Below, piece by piece: positions 23,721 through 29,706 of a stretch of DNA of 29,706 bases. Numbering within the stretch: the first letter of the stretch is position 1; each line of letters starts with the position of its first letter. Origin of the DNA: Oscillospiraceae bacterium (GTDB lineage: Bacteria > Bacillota > Clostridia > Oscillospirales > Oscillospiraceae); NCBI GenBank assembly GCA_016290695.1, contig JAEEUX010000002.1:1-29706 (forward strand), read 5' to 3'. The notes below the pieces were generated by a model that saw only the letters and a program-made list of their open reading frames with translations, did no database searches and had not been told where the DNA came from. The translations under genes and the position numbers were made by a program.

Positions 23721-24461
23721 TTAAAGTATCGCTCTGATATGCGCCTCTGCTTCACAGTAAACGCCTTCAAAATCCACGCAGGGATTATAGATTTCTTCGA
23801 GCATATCGTGCGTTTTCTTGGCGTTAGCGAGTGTTTTCTCCGCCGCTCCCATAAGAGCCTCGTAAAGCTCTATGTGCTCGTCGGAACGTAAGCAGCCTCC
23901 GAACCGGATTAGTTGTCTGCCTGCCGTGCCGGGGTCGGAAGTGAAAGCAACTCCGGCTCCGGGCAGCATAAGGTGAAGTATACGCGCCGGGTCGAGCGGA
24001 GAGAGGCAAACGATAACGCCGAAGCCCATTAATTCTGCACCTTGCGCTATCTTTTGCAGAACGCGGCTTGCGTCGCAGGCAGAAGCGTTTATGCCGTAAA
24101 CTTTACCGCAAAGACTGTGAAGGGTGTCGGAAAGAAAAACGCGCCCGTTTGCGCTGAAGGCGTTGAGAAAAACGTGTCGGCTGCCGCCCTCTGCCTTTTT
24201 AGCATCTGTAAGCAAAGATAAGCAGGCTTCCGTTGCCTCGACAATGTCGGATTCGGGCGTATCTCCGCTTTCACGTTTAAGCCTCCCGGCTGCCGAAAGG
24301 AGGGAATAGGCGCTCGCGTAAGAATCCGAACAGCGTTTGCTGAGTTCCTTCAGTTCATTTGTACGCTTTTCAAGGCGCGCAGAGTCGTAAAAGCGCCCCA
24401 GGTCAATGTATAAATCGCGCGCGCCGGGAAGACGGGGTTCAACTACATGTGCCGCCGTACC
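23721..24461 (-). pseudogene. ATPase gene, detached C-terminal half
   Basis: From about 24461 to the TAA at 23721 the frame encodes some 246 residues starting RGTAAHVVEPRLPGARD and continuing LYIDLGRFYDSARL, a helical region, and HVFLNAFSANGRVFL. I recognise this as the downstream half of a P-loop ATPase family in which VDGTAPHVVEPxxPGA follows the Walker region. The N-terminal half with Walker A lies at 28813-29085 on the same strand. Upstream of 24461 the frame runs antisense through mscS as a shadow, so there is no native start. The piece is probably not translated as a functional protein. Codon use looks like that of neighbouring genes, consistent with recent disruption. Confidence 0.75.
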
Positions 24462-24482
24462 CCTGTCATGGCAAAAACAGGG

Positions 24483-24511
24483 TTTACAGCAGCACGGGAA
24501 TGTGGTAATAT
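24483..24511 (+). promoter_or_regulatory. Candidate promoter of mscS
   Basis: TTTACA (24483-24488) and TAATAT (24506-24511) are separated by 17 bp, 46 bp before the start codon. It begins just 21 bp from the broken end of the ATPase fragment. Confidence 0.55.
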
Positions 24512-24557
24512 TTAGGCAAAACCACACAATATAGAAACTATTCGGAGGTGCTTGTTT

Positions 24558-25352
24558 ATGTGGGATAAAATAGTCAGCGTTGTCGTTCCAATCGCAGGAA
24601 GGCTTGCTTTGGCGGCTATAGTCCTTATTGCGGGGCATTTCGTCATCAAGGGAATAAAAAAGCTGCTTAACAGCAACAAGGCTCTCCTTAAAGTCGACGC
24701 TACGATAAAAAGCTTCCTTATGAGCTTTGTTAACGCCGCCCTGTATGTCCTTCTGATTATCTCGGTAATAGCCATTCTCGGTATCCCTATGGCGTCCATT
24801 GTTGCGGTGCTTGCTTCTGCCGGCCTTGCTATCGGCCTTGCCCTGCAAGGCGCGCTGAGCAACTTTGCCGGCGGAATAATGATTATCCTTTTTAAACCCT
24901 TCAACGTCGGGGACTATATTTCTTCGAGCGGAAACGAAGGCACGGTTAAGGGCATCAGCCTTTTTTACACTACGGTTTTGACAGTTGACGGCAAAAAAAT
25001 AACCATACCGAACAGCGCCATTACGAGTGGAACGGTTACCAATTTTACGACAGAGGGGATTCGCCGCGCTGACATAAAGGTCAACGTTGCATACGGAAGC
25101 GATGTTGAGTGCGTTAAATCTGCGATAATGGAATTTCTGAATAACCATCCTCTCGCACTTAAATCTCCCGCGCCCTTTGTTCGCCTTTCAGACCATCTTG
25201 ACAGCGCCCTTGAGTTCACAATTCGGGCATGGTGCAGGCAGGAAAATTACTGGGATCTGTATTTTGACATGGTTGAGGGCGTCAATCGCGTGTTGAAGGA
25301 AAAGAACATCGAAATACCCTTCCCGCAGCTTGACGTACATCTGGATAAATAA
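24558..25352 (+). CDS. mscS: Small-conductance mechanosensitive channel, MscS family
   Basis: This 264-residue membrane channel releases solutes under osmotic down-shock. The three transmembrane helices span about residues 5-30, 55-75 and 80-110. TM3 carries the glycine/alanine-rich pore pattern (ASAGLAIGLALQGALSNFAGG), followed by the beta-domain motif FKPFNVGDYI, ITIPNSAI and the alpha/beta C-terminal domain. ATG 24558 was chosen because GGAGG lies 9 bp upstream; an in-frame TTG at 24552 is too close. A stem-loop terminator follows. It sits between the broken ATPase end and the recombinase remnant, either as cargo or as a shifted host gene. Confidence 0.93.
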   Translation: MWDKIVSVVVPIAGRLALAAIVLIAGHFVIKGIKKLLNSNKALLKVDATIKSFLMSFVNAALYVLLIISVIAILGIPMASIVAVLASAGLAIGLALQGALSNFAGGIMIILFKPFNVGDYISSSGNEGTVKGISLFYTTVLTVDGKKITIPNSAITSGTVTNFTTEGIRRADIKVNVAYGSDVECVKSAIMEFLNNHPLALKSPAPFVRLSDHLDSALEFTIRAWCRQENYWDLYFDMVEGVNRVLKEKNIEIPFPQLDVHLDK

Positions 25353-25374
25353 ATCAACGTTTTACGGCATAAGC

Positions 25375-25406
25375 TTTAAGGCAGCATCATTCGGTGCTGC
25401 CTTAAA
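25375..25406. terminator. Hairpin terminator after mscS
   Basis: TTTAAGGCAGCA (25375-25386) pairs perfectly with TGCTGCCTTAAA (25395-25406), a 12-bp stem with an 8-nt loop. The T-rich tail is weak, but placement right after mscS supports a terminator. Confidence 0.7.
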
Positions 25407-25430
25407 TACTTGCTATTACGGAGCGATGCC

Positions 25431-26351
25431 ATGAAATGCGCCATATACTGCCGACTGAGCCGCGAGGACGGTTCTGGTTTGGAATCGGAAAGCATAACTA
25501 ACCAAAAGCGCCTGCTTACGGAGTACGCCGCTGCAAAGCATTGGGAGCTGTGGGATACCTATTGCGACGAGGATTGGTCGGGCATATCGGCTGAACGCCC
25601 AGAGTTTTGCCGCCTTATCAAGGACGCAAGCGAAAGGCGTTTCGGCATAGTGCTGTGCAAAACGCAGTCGCGCTTTACGCGCGATATGGAGCTCGTTGAA
25701 AAGTATCTGCACAAGCTCTTTCCGGAGTGGGGTATAAGGTTCATCGCCATAGCCGATAACGCCGACACGGCAGTAAAGGGTAACAAAAAAGCCCGCCAGA
25801 TAGCGGGTCTTGTGAACGAATGGTATTTAGAGGATTTATCTGATAATATCCGCTCGGTGCTCGACTGCAAGAGGCGAAACGGGGAGTACATAGGGAGCTT
25901 CGCGCTCTACGGCTATAAGAAAAGCGCAGAAAAGGGCAGGCTCGAAATTGACGAGCCTGCCGCGAACGTTGTAAGAGATATTTATAAAATGTACCTTTCA
26001 GGCATGGGGAAGCACGCGATATGCCGTAAGCTCAACGAAAAAGGTATTCCGAACCCATCGGCCTATAAAAAACAATGCGGTGCGGGGTTTGTCCCCGGCG
26101 CTGGCAAAGACTGTTCGGAAGCGTGGAGCAGGACGACGGTCTCGCGCATCCTGCAAAACGAAATGTATACGGGCGTGATGGTGCAGGGCAGGCGGCGAAA
26201 GCTGAGCTATAAAAGCGACCGGCTCGTTTCCGTCCCGGAAGGGGAATGGTTCAGAGTCGAGAATACGCATGAGGCGATAATTACAAGGGAAGATTTTGAA
26301 AAAGCGCGCGCAATCATGAAGACTGCGCGCGGAGATGTTAAGCCTCGGTGA
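25431..26351 (+). pseudogene. Serine recombinase, C-terminally truncated
   Basis: The 306-residue product has the catalytic resolvase domain (YCRLSREDGSG with nucleophile Ser10, and SRFTRDMELVEKYL) and the recombinase domain (YGYKKSAEKGRLEID through GIPNP, VSRILQNEMYTG). It then stops at KTARGDVKPR. Large serine recombinases usually continue for about 150-250 residues with a zinc ribbon and coiled coil needed for site pairing; these are missing. The 3' end runs 14 bp into the converging Nudix-M20 gene, suggesting a deletion join near 26330-26340. ATG 25431 has GGAG 7 bp upstream. It is probably the inactive remnant of the recombinase that moved an element into the ATPase gene. Confidence 0.75.
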
Positions 26352-27804
26352 GCTTTTTCAGCGCCATTATCGCGCGCCAGTTGATAAGGTCGTTCCATTC
26401 GTAATCGTCGGTATGGAGCTGTGCCGCGTCCTTGCCTGCGCCGACGCCGAAATAATAGCTGCGGCAGGTGCCGGAGTAGTTTCCGAAATCCTCGGACCAC
26501 GGCATGGGCGAGTCGAGAATGGTGAAGCCGCCGAGCTCGGAGAAAAGGAGCTTGGCGCGGCGGTGAAGCTCCGTGTCGTTTTCCGTGACGGGGTAATGGT
26601 CGAAATAATAGCTCTTGAAGCCATATCCGTGCTCCTCGGCAAGCTGAGCGCAGAAATCGACCATCAGCGAATCTGCCGCGTCGAGGTCGTCCTCAAACTC
26701 GGCGCGAAGGGTAACGGAAACATCGCAGAATGCGGGAGAAACGCCAAACTTCGCTGTTTCGGTCTCAAGGCCGACGACCGTGCCCTTGACGAGCCCGCGG
26801 TATTCGTTCGGGCGGAAAAGAGAATGCCAGATGCTCAGAAGCTTTGCCGCGGGGAAGCAGGGATTAAGGCTCTGTTCGGGATAAGCGGCGTGACCCTTTT
26901 CGCCGATAAAACGCAGCAGAACTCCGAAAGAGGTGCAGGAAAACGTGCCGTCGCGCACTAAAAGCTCGCCCGCCTCATAGCCGGGGATGTTGTGGAAACC
27001 GTAGATTTCCTGCACGCCGTATTTTTCGAGCACGGGAATGACCTTCTCCGCGCCTGCGCCGGTCTCTTCCTCCGGCTGGAAGATGTAAACGATGTTTTTG
27101 TCAAGCGTGAGCGTGCTTTGAAGCGCCGCGAGCGTTGCAACGACGGCGGAATGCCCGTCATGTCCGCAGCCGTGGAAGGGCTTTCCCGCGCTGTCAAGTA
27201 TGGCGTCGATATCCGCTCTCACGGCGACCCACGGGTAATCGTCGCCCTCATAGTGGACGGCATAGAACCAGTTGTCCATATCCACGAGCGCGAGACCCTT
27301 GCTGTTGGAGAGAAAGGCCATGAGGAACTCTTTCATCGTGTATTCGTTGCCGGAAACGCAGGGAACGGTGTTGAGCAGCTCTCGCAGAAAAACGGAAACG
27401 GCGTAGTGCTCTGCAGCGGCTACCGCGGCCTCGACGCTGCGGCCTGCCATCAGCTCGATGACCTCCTGTGCGTCGCACCATTTATATTTGCCCATCTCCG
27501 GCTTTTCGAGCGCTATTTCTTCATCAACGAAGCGTGTTAAAAACAGCGTGACCTGCTTTGTTGCCTCGCCGTGTGAATAGGAGTATTCGCGGCGGAAGCC
27601 GGGGACGGGCTCGGCCGTAAGCCCCGCTTCCTCGTAAAGCTCGCGCACGGCGGCGTCGAGCGCCGTTTCATGCGGCTCGATATGCCCCTTTGGGAAGCTC
27701 CATGTCCGGGATTCGTTTTGATATAGCAGCAGATACTTCTGCCCCTCGTCATCAAGCTTATATACGATGAATCCGGCGCATTTTTCAAGCTTGGTTTCAA
27801 CCAT
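26338..27804 (-). CDS. Nudix hydrolase-M20 amidohydrolase fusion
   Basis: A single 488-residue frame joins two enzymes. Residues 1-140 are a Nudix domain with the complete box G-x5-E-x7-RELYEEAGL (40-62), for hydrolysis of a nucleoside diphosphate-linked compound. Residues 145-488 are an M20 metallopeptidase/amidohydrolase with HGCGHDGH (211-218), QPEEETGAGAE (metal-bridging Glu and base), a dimerisation insert and SEDFGNYSG near the end. M20D-type enzymes remove acyl groups from amino acids or open peptide bonds. I know of no standard pairing of these domains. There is no stop or frameshift at the join. The ATG has GGAGG upstream, and the gene follows the metallo-hydrolase gene by 24 bp. The substrate is unknown. 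Confidence 0.88.
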   Translation of the reverse strand: MVETKLEKCAGFIVYKLDDEGQKYLLLYQNESRTWSFPKGHIEPHETALDAAVRELYEEAGLTAEPVPGFRREYSYSHGEATKQVTLFLTRFVDEEIALEKPEMGKYKWCDAQEVIELMAGRSVEAAVAAAEHYAVSVFLRELLNTVPCVSGNEYTMKEFLMAFLSNSKGLALVDMDNWFYAVHYEGDDYPWVAVRADIDAILDSAGKPFHGCGHDGHSAVVATLAALQSTLTLDKNIVYIFQPEEETGAGAEKVIPVLEKYGVQEIYGFHNIPGYEAGELLVRDGTFSCTSFGVLLRFIGEKGHAAYPEQSLNPCFPAAKLLSIWHSLFRPNEYRGLVKGTVVGLETETAKFGVSPAFCDVSVTLRAEFEDDLDAADSLMVDFCAQLAEEHGYGFKSYYFDHYPVTENDTELHRRAKLLFSELGGFTILDSPMPWSEDFGNYSGTCRSYYFGVGAGKDAAQLHTDDYEWNDLINWRAIMALKKLTEA

Positions 27805-27828
27805 GATTATTCCTCCGTGCTCAGCGCG

Positions 27829-28701
27829 TTAATTGCCCTGCTCAGCACATTCGCGCACAAGCATTTTTACGGTGTAGTAGGCGTTGAGGTCAAAGGCTTT
27901 TTCGGGCTGAACGGTGAGGATCTCGCCCTGATAGAATTTCTCCTTCAAAAGCGCCTGCAATCCCGCTTCATCAAGCCCGCGTTTATAGCCGTCTACTATC
28001 ATGTCGCGCGTTTTCTTCATCCAAATCTCGGACTTTTCGAGGTATTCCACGATAAAATCGCGCCCGACGAGACCCATGTGTGATACAAGCATTTTTTCGG
28101 CGCCGAGCCTGCGTATCTTTTCGACGGATTCAAGGCTCTGAGCGTAGGAAACAAGATAGGTCGGCACGACCATATCCGGCAGAAGCGGATAGCCGAGCGT
28201 TTCCGACGCGATGACGAGCGATTCCTTCTCGCAGAAAAACGAGAGGCAGTCGCGAGTGTGCCCCGGCGTCTCGATAACGGTGAATTCCATGCTGCCGACG
28301 CTGAATTTATCGCCCTCGCTGAGCGGGACGTCAACGCTGAGCTCCGCTGAGGACTTGCGATAATCGGGCTGCCTGAAAACAAGCGCGGCGTTTTCGTTCA
28401 TTTCGTCAATGGTTTTGATAGCTCCGGGCTTTTCAAAAACCTTTTTTGCGTAAGCAGCCGCGTAAACCTTCAGCTCCGGCCAGCGCTCGCGGCAATACGG
28501 AGCGCCCGAGGCATGGTCATAATGTGAGTGGGTGAGAAGAATCGCGTCGAGCGCCCTGCCGCCGAGGCGATTTTCAATGTTTTTTACCATTGCCTCCGCA
28601 GAGAAGGCGAAGCCTGTGTCTATAAGCGCCGTACCGGTTTCGTTAATGAGAAGAAATGCTTCTCCTCCCGGCACGGAAGCGACGTTTTCTATTGAATACA
28701 T
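27829..28701 (-). CDS. Metallo-beta-lactamase-fold hydrolase
   Basis: This 290-residue cytoplasmic hydrolase has the binuclear metal site of the fold. THSHYDHASG (His58, His60, Asp62, His63) is followed by ETPGHTRD (His149) and SETLGYP, where the bridging Asp is expected but a Glu-Thr-Leu stretch is seen, and later VSHMG. A C-terminal helical tail of about 60 residues resembles glyoxalase-II-like or RNase-unrelated small-molecule hydrolases. The substrate is unknown. It leads a two-gene operon with the Nudix-M20 gene. Its promoter lies inside the interrupted ATPase fragment, so expression probably began with or after the rearrangement. Confidence 0.85.
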   Translation of the reverse strand: MYSIENVASVPGGEAFLLINETGTALIDTGFAFSAEAMVKNIENRLGGRALDAILLTHSHYDHASGAPYCRERWPELKVYAAAYAKKVFEKPGAIKTIDEMNENAALVFRQPDYRKSSAELSVDVPLSEGDKFSVGSMEFTVIETPGHTRDCLSFFCEKESLVIASETLGYPLLPDMVVPTYLVSYAQSLESVEKIRRLGAEKMLVSHMGLVGRDFIVEYLEKSEIWMKKTRDMIVDGYKRGLDEAGLQALLKEKFYQGEILTVQPEKAFDLNAYYTVKMLVRECAEQGN

Positions 28702-28743
28702 AATTGAAGCTCTTTCCTTTTTTTCAGAAGTATATTATAATGA

Positions 28744-29085
28744 TTATATTGCATTATATATAATCAAACGCGGTTCTTCAAGAGTTAATTTCACCAAATA
28801 GGGGACAGCGGCATGCGGCGCTGTTCCGTCCACGTAAGCGAGCTTCAGCTCCGGGATGAAAACGCCGTCGAGAGAATCCGGGTCGCCGGAGCAGATAATA
28901 AGCTCGGTTTTTAACCCGTTTTCTTCGGCATTCTCGGCGATTTTCCTCATGAATGAAGACTTGCCGCAGCCCGCGCCGCCCTTGATGATATACAGCCGCT
29001 TTATCGCGTCGGAAAACAGAAACTCGTCGTAAAGAGAATAAAAGCCCTCGTAGGAATTAGCGCCAAGATAATAAGAAATGCTCAT
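28744..29085 (-). pseudogene. ATPase gene, detached N-terminal half
   Basis: The 113-residue frame opens SISYYLGANSYEGFYSLYDEF, has the Walker A motif GGAGCGKSS, and then CSGDPDSLDGVFIPE and VDGTAPH. This is the start of the P-loop ATPase family whose continuation (HVVEPRLPGA) lies at 24461. After GTAPH (28827-28813) the reading turns into AAVPYL plus 20 unrelated residues and stops. The start is healthy: ATG with AAGGAGGC upstream and a candidate promoter. A truncated peptide with an intact nucleotide loop could still be made. The two halves together give about 340 residues, which I expect to be near family length. Confidence 0.75.
28753..28781 (-). promoter_or_regulatory. Promoter of the metallo-hydrolase operon
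   Basis: On the minus strand TTGAAG (plus-strand 28776-28781) and TATAAT (28753-28758) are separated by 17 bp, about 50 bp upstream of the ATG. It lies within the foreign tail of the ATPase fragment. Confidence 0.6.
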
Positions 29086-29115
29086 ACTGTGCCTCCTTAA
29101 AAATTATTCAGCTTT

Positions 29116-29144
29116 ATTCTATGCAGCCAGCCAATTCTTGTGAA
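29116..29144 (-). promoter_or_regulatory. Candidate promoter of the ATPase fragment
   Basis: On the minus strand TTCACA (plus-strand 29139-29144) and TAGAAT (29116-29121) are separated by 17 bp, about 30 bp before the ATG. Both boxes are partial matches. Confidence 0.4.
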
Positions 29145-29204
29145 CAACGATTATTTTCGCAGAAACCGGGAAAAATAGTTTAAACGATGAGAGAGGAGCT
29201 TAAT

Positions 29205-29706
29205 ATGACAGAGAACATAATTACCGCATCGGGCAAAAGTCCCGATTATGACGACCTCGGCCTTTTGGACGCATATTGGCGCGCGGCGAATTATCTATCC
29301 GCCTGCCAGCTTTATCTTAGGGATAATCCGCTCCTGAAAACACCGCTCAAGCGTGAGGACATCAAAAAGAAAATTGTTGGACACTGGGGGACGGTTCCCG
29401 GTCAGACCTTCATCTACGCCCATCTGAACCGCATCATAAACAAATACGACCTTGATATGATATACGTTTCCGGTCCCGGACACGGCGGCAACGCCATTGT
29501 TTCAAACGTGTTTCTGGAAGGAACCTACAGCGAGTATTACCCCAATATAGGGGAAAACGAAGAAGGGCTGAAACGCCTGTTCCGCCAGTTTTCCTACCCC
29601 GGCGGCATCCAAAGCCACGTCGCGCCGGAAACTCCCGGCTCCATCAACGAGGGCGGCGAGCTCGGCTATTCGCTCGCGCACGCTTTCGGTGCGGTGTTCG
29701 ATAATC
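29205..29706 (+). CDS. xfp: Phosphoketolase, 3'-partial
   Basis: This enzyme splits xylulose-5-phosphate and/or fructose-6-phosphate with phosphate to acetyl-phosphate, using thiamine diphosphate. The first 167 residues are in the window and match the family start: DAYWRAANYLSACQLYLRDNPLL, GHWGTVPGQTFIYAHLNRII, the cofactor-binding SGPGHGGNA, then EGTYSEYYP, FSYPGGIQSHVAPETPGSI and NEGGELGYSLAHAFGA. ATG 29205 follows GAGAGGAG. The gene continues beyond the right edge. It is divergent from the ATPase fragment across a 119-bp gap. Confidence 0.95.
   Translation, partial: MTENIITASGKSPDYDDLGLLDAYWRAANYLSACQLYLRDNPLLKTPLKREDIKKKIVGHWGTVPGQTFIYAHLNRIINKYDLDMIYVSGPGHGGNAIVSNVFLEGTYSEYYPNIGENEEGLKRLFRQFSYPGGIQSHVAPETPGSINEGGELGYSLAHAFGAVFDN

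Larger units (their letters stand above)
24462..28812. mobile_element. Segment interrupting the ATPase gene, possible decayed serine-recombinase element
   Basis: About 4.35 kb separates the two halves of one ATPase gene, both on the minus strand and in the expected order. The segment holds mscS, a truncated serine recombinase, the Nudix-M20 gene and the metallo-hydrolase gene. Both ends retain a version of the GTAxH codons: CATGTGCCGCCGTACC at 24446-24461 and CATGCGGCGCTGTTCC at 28812-28827 match at 12 of 16 positions. This fits an imperfectly duplicated attachment core. Element boundaries and the mechanism are inferred. Confidence 0.4.

Noticed and set aside
24462..25148. N-terminal extension of the ATPase C-terminal fragment through the mscS region
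   Set aside because: The extension is antisense to a clear mscS gene and has no conserved sequence; only the part below 24461 matches the ATPase family.
1..29706. CRISPR array or rRNA genes
   Set aside because: No regularly spaced repeat array and no rRNA-like sequence was seen on either strand.

Overview
The window reads as DNA from an anaerobic, low-to-mid GC Gram-positive of the class Clostridia, probably a gut-type member of the Oscillospiraceae/Christensenellaceae range. The evidence is a class III (oxygen-sensitive) ribonucleotide reductase, a glycyl radical enzyme with its activase, a K+-dependent membrane pyrophosphatase, a phosphoketolase, a MurT/GatD-like pair, strong GGAGG-type ribosome sites and several TTG/GTG starts. 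Family names rest on motifs read by eye; no search was run.

Region 1 (1-6620) looks like one end of a prophage or integrative element. A tightly packed + strand operon encodes deoxynucleotide metabolism: thymidylate synthase (5' end outside the window), a 5'(3')-deoxyribonucleotidase, NrdD, NrdG, a small NPPY methyltransferase, a 36-residue membrane peptide, dUTPase and a small helix-turn-helix protein. nrdD is interrupted by a 1035-nt group I intron. Its P1, P10 and P7 pairings can be read directly, and it carries an HNH homing endonuclease gene. The operon stops at a cluster of 9-bp repeats, a bidirectional terminator and the 3' end of a tRNA-Pro(CGG) gene, as expected for an element integrated at a tRNA.

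Region 2 (6620-18340) is host-like. On the minus strand a probable operon holds a CtpE-type P-type ATPase, a MurT-like ligase, a GatD-like protein without the expected catalytic Cys and His, and a HAD phosphatase. On the plus strand come a cytoplasmic protein joining a ParB-like segment to a BMP (nucleoside-binding) domain, xanthine phosphoribosyltransferase, and a mazEF module with a clear promoter/operator. A DUF1294 protein, the HppA pyrophosphatase and a small orphan gene follow.

Region 3 (18340-23660) is a three-gene minus-strand operon with a strong promoter: a glycyl radical enzyme of unknown substrate, its two-cluster activase, and 2-isopropylmalate synthase.

Region 4 (23720-29706) is rearranged. 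The two halves of one ATPase gene lie 4.3 kb apart on the same strand. Between them are mscS, a serine recombinase without its C-terminal part, a Nudix-M20 fusion gene and a metallo-beta-lactamase-fold hydrolase gene. The simplest reading is insertion of a serine-recombinase element into the ATPase gene, followed by decay. The window ends in the start of a phosphoketolase gene.
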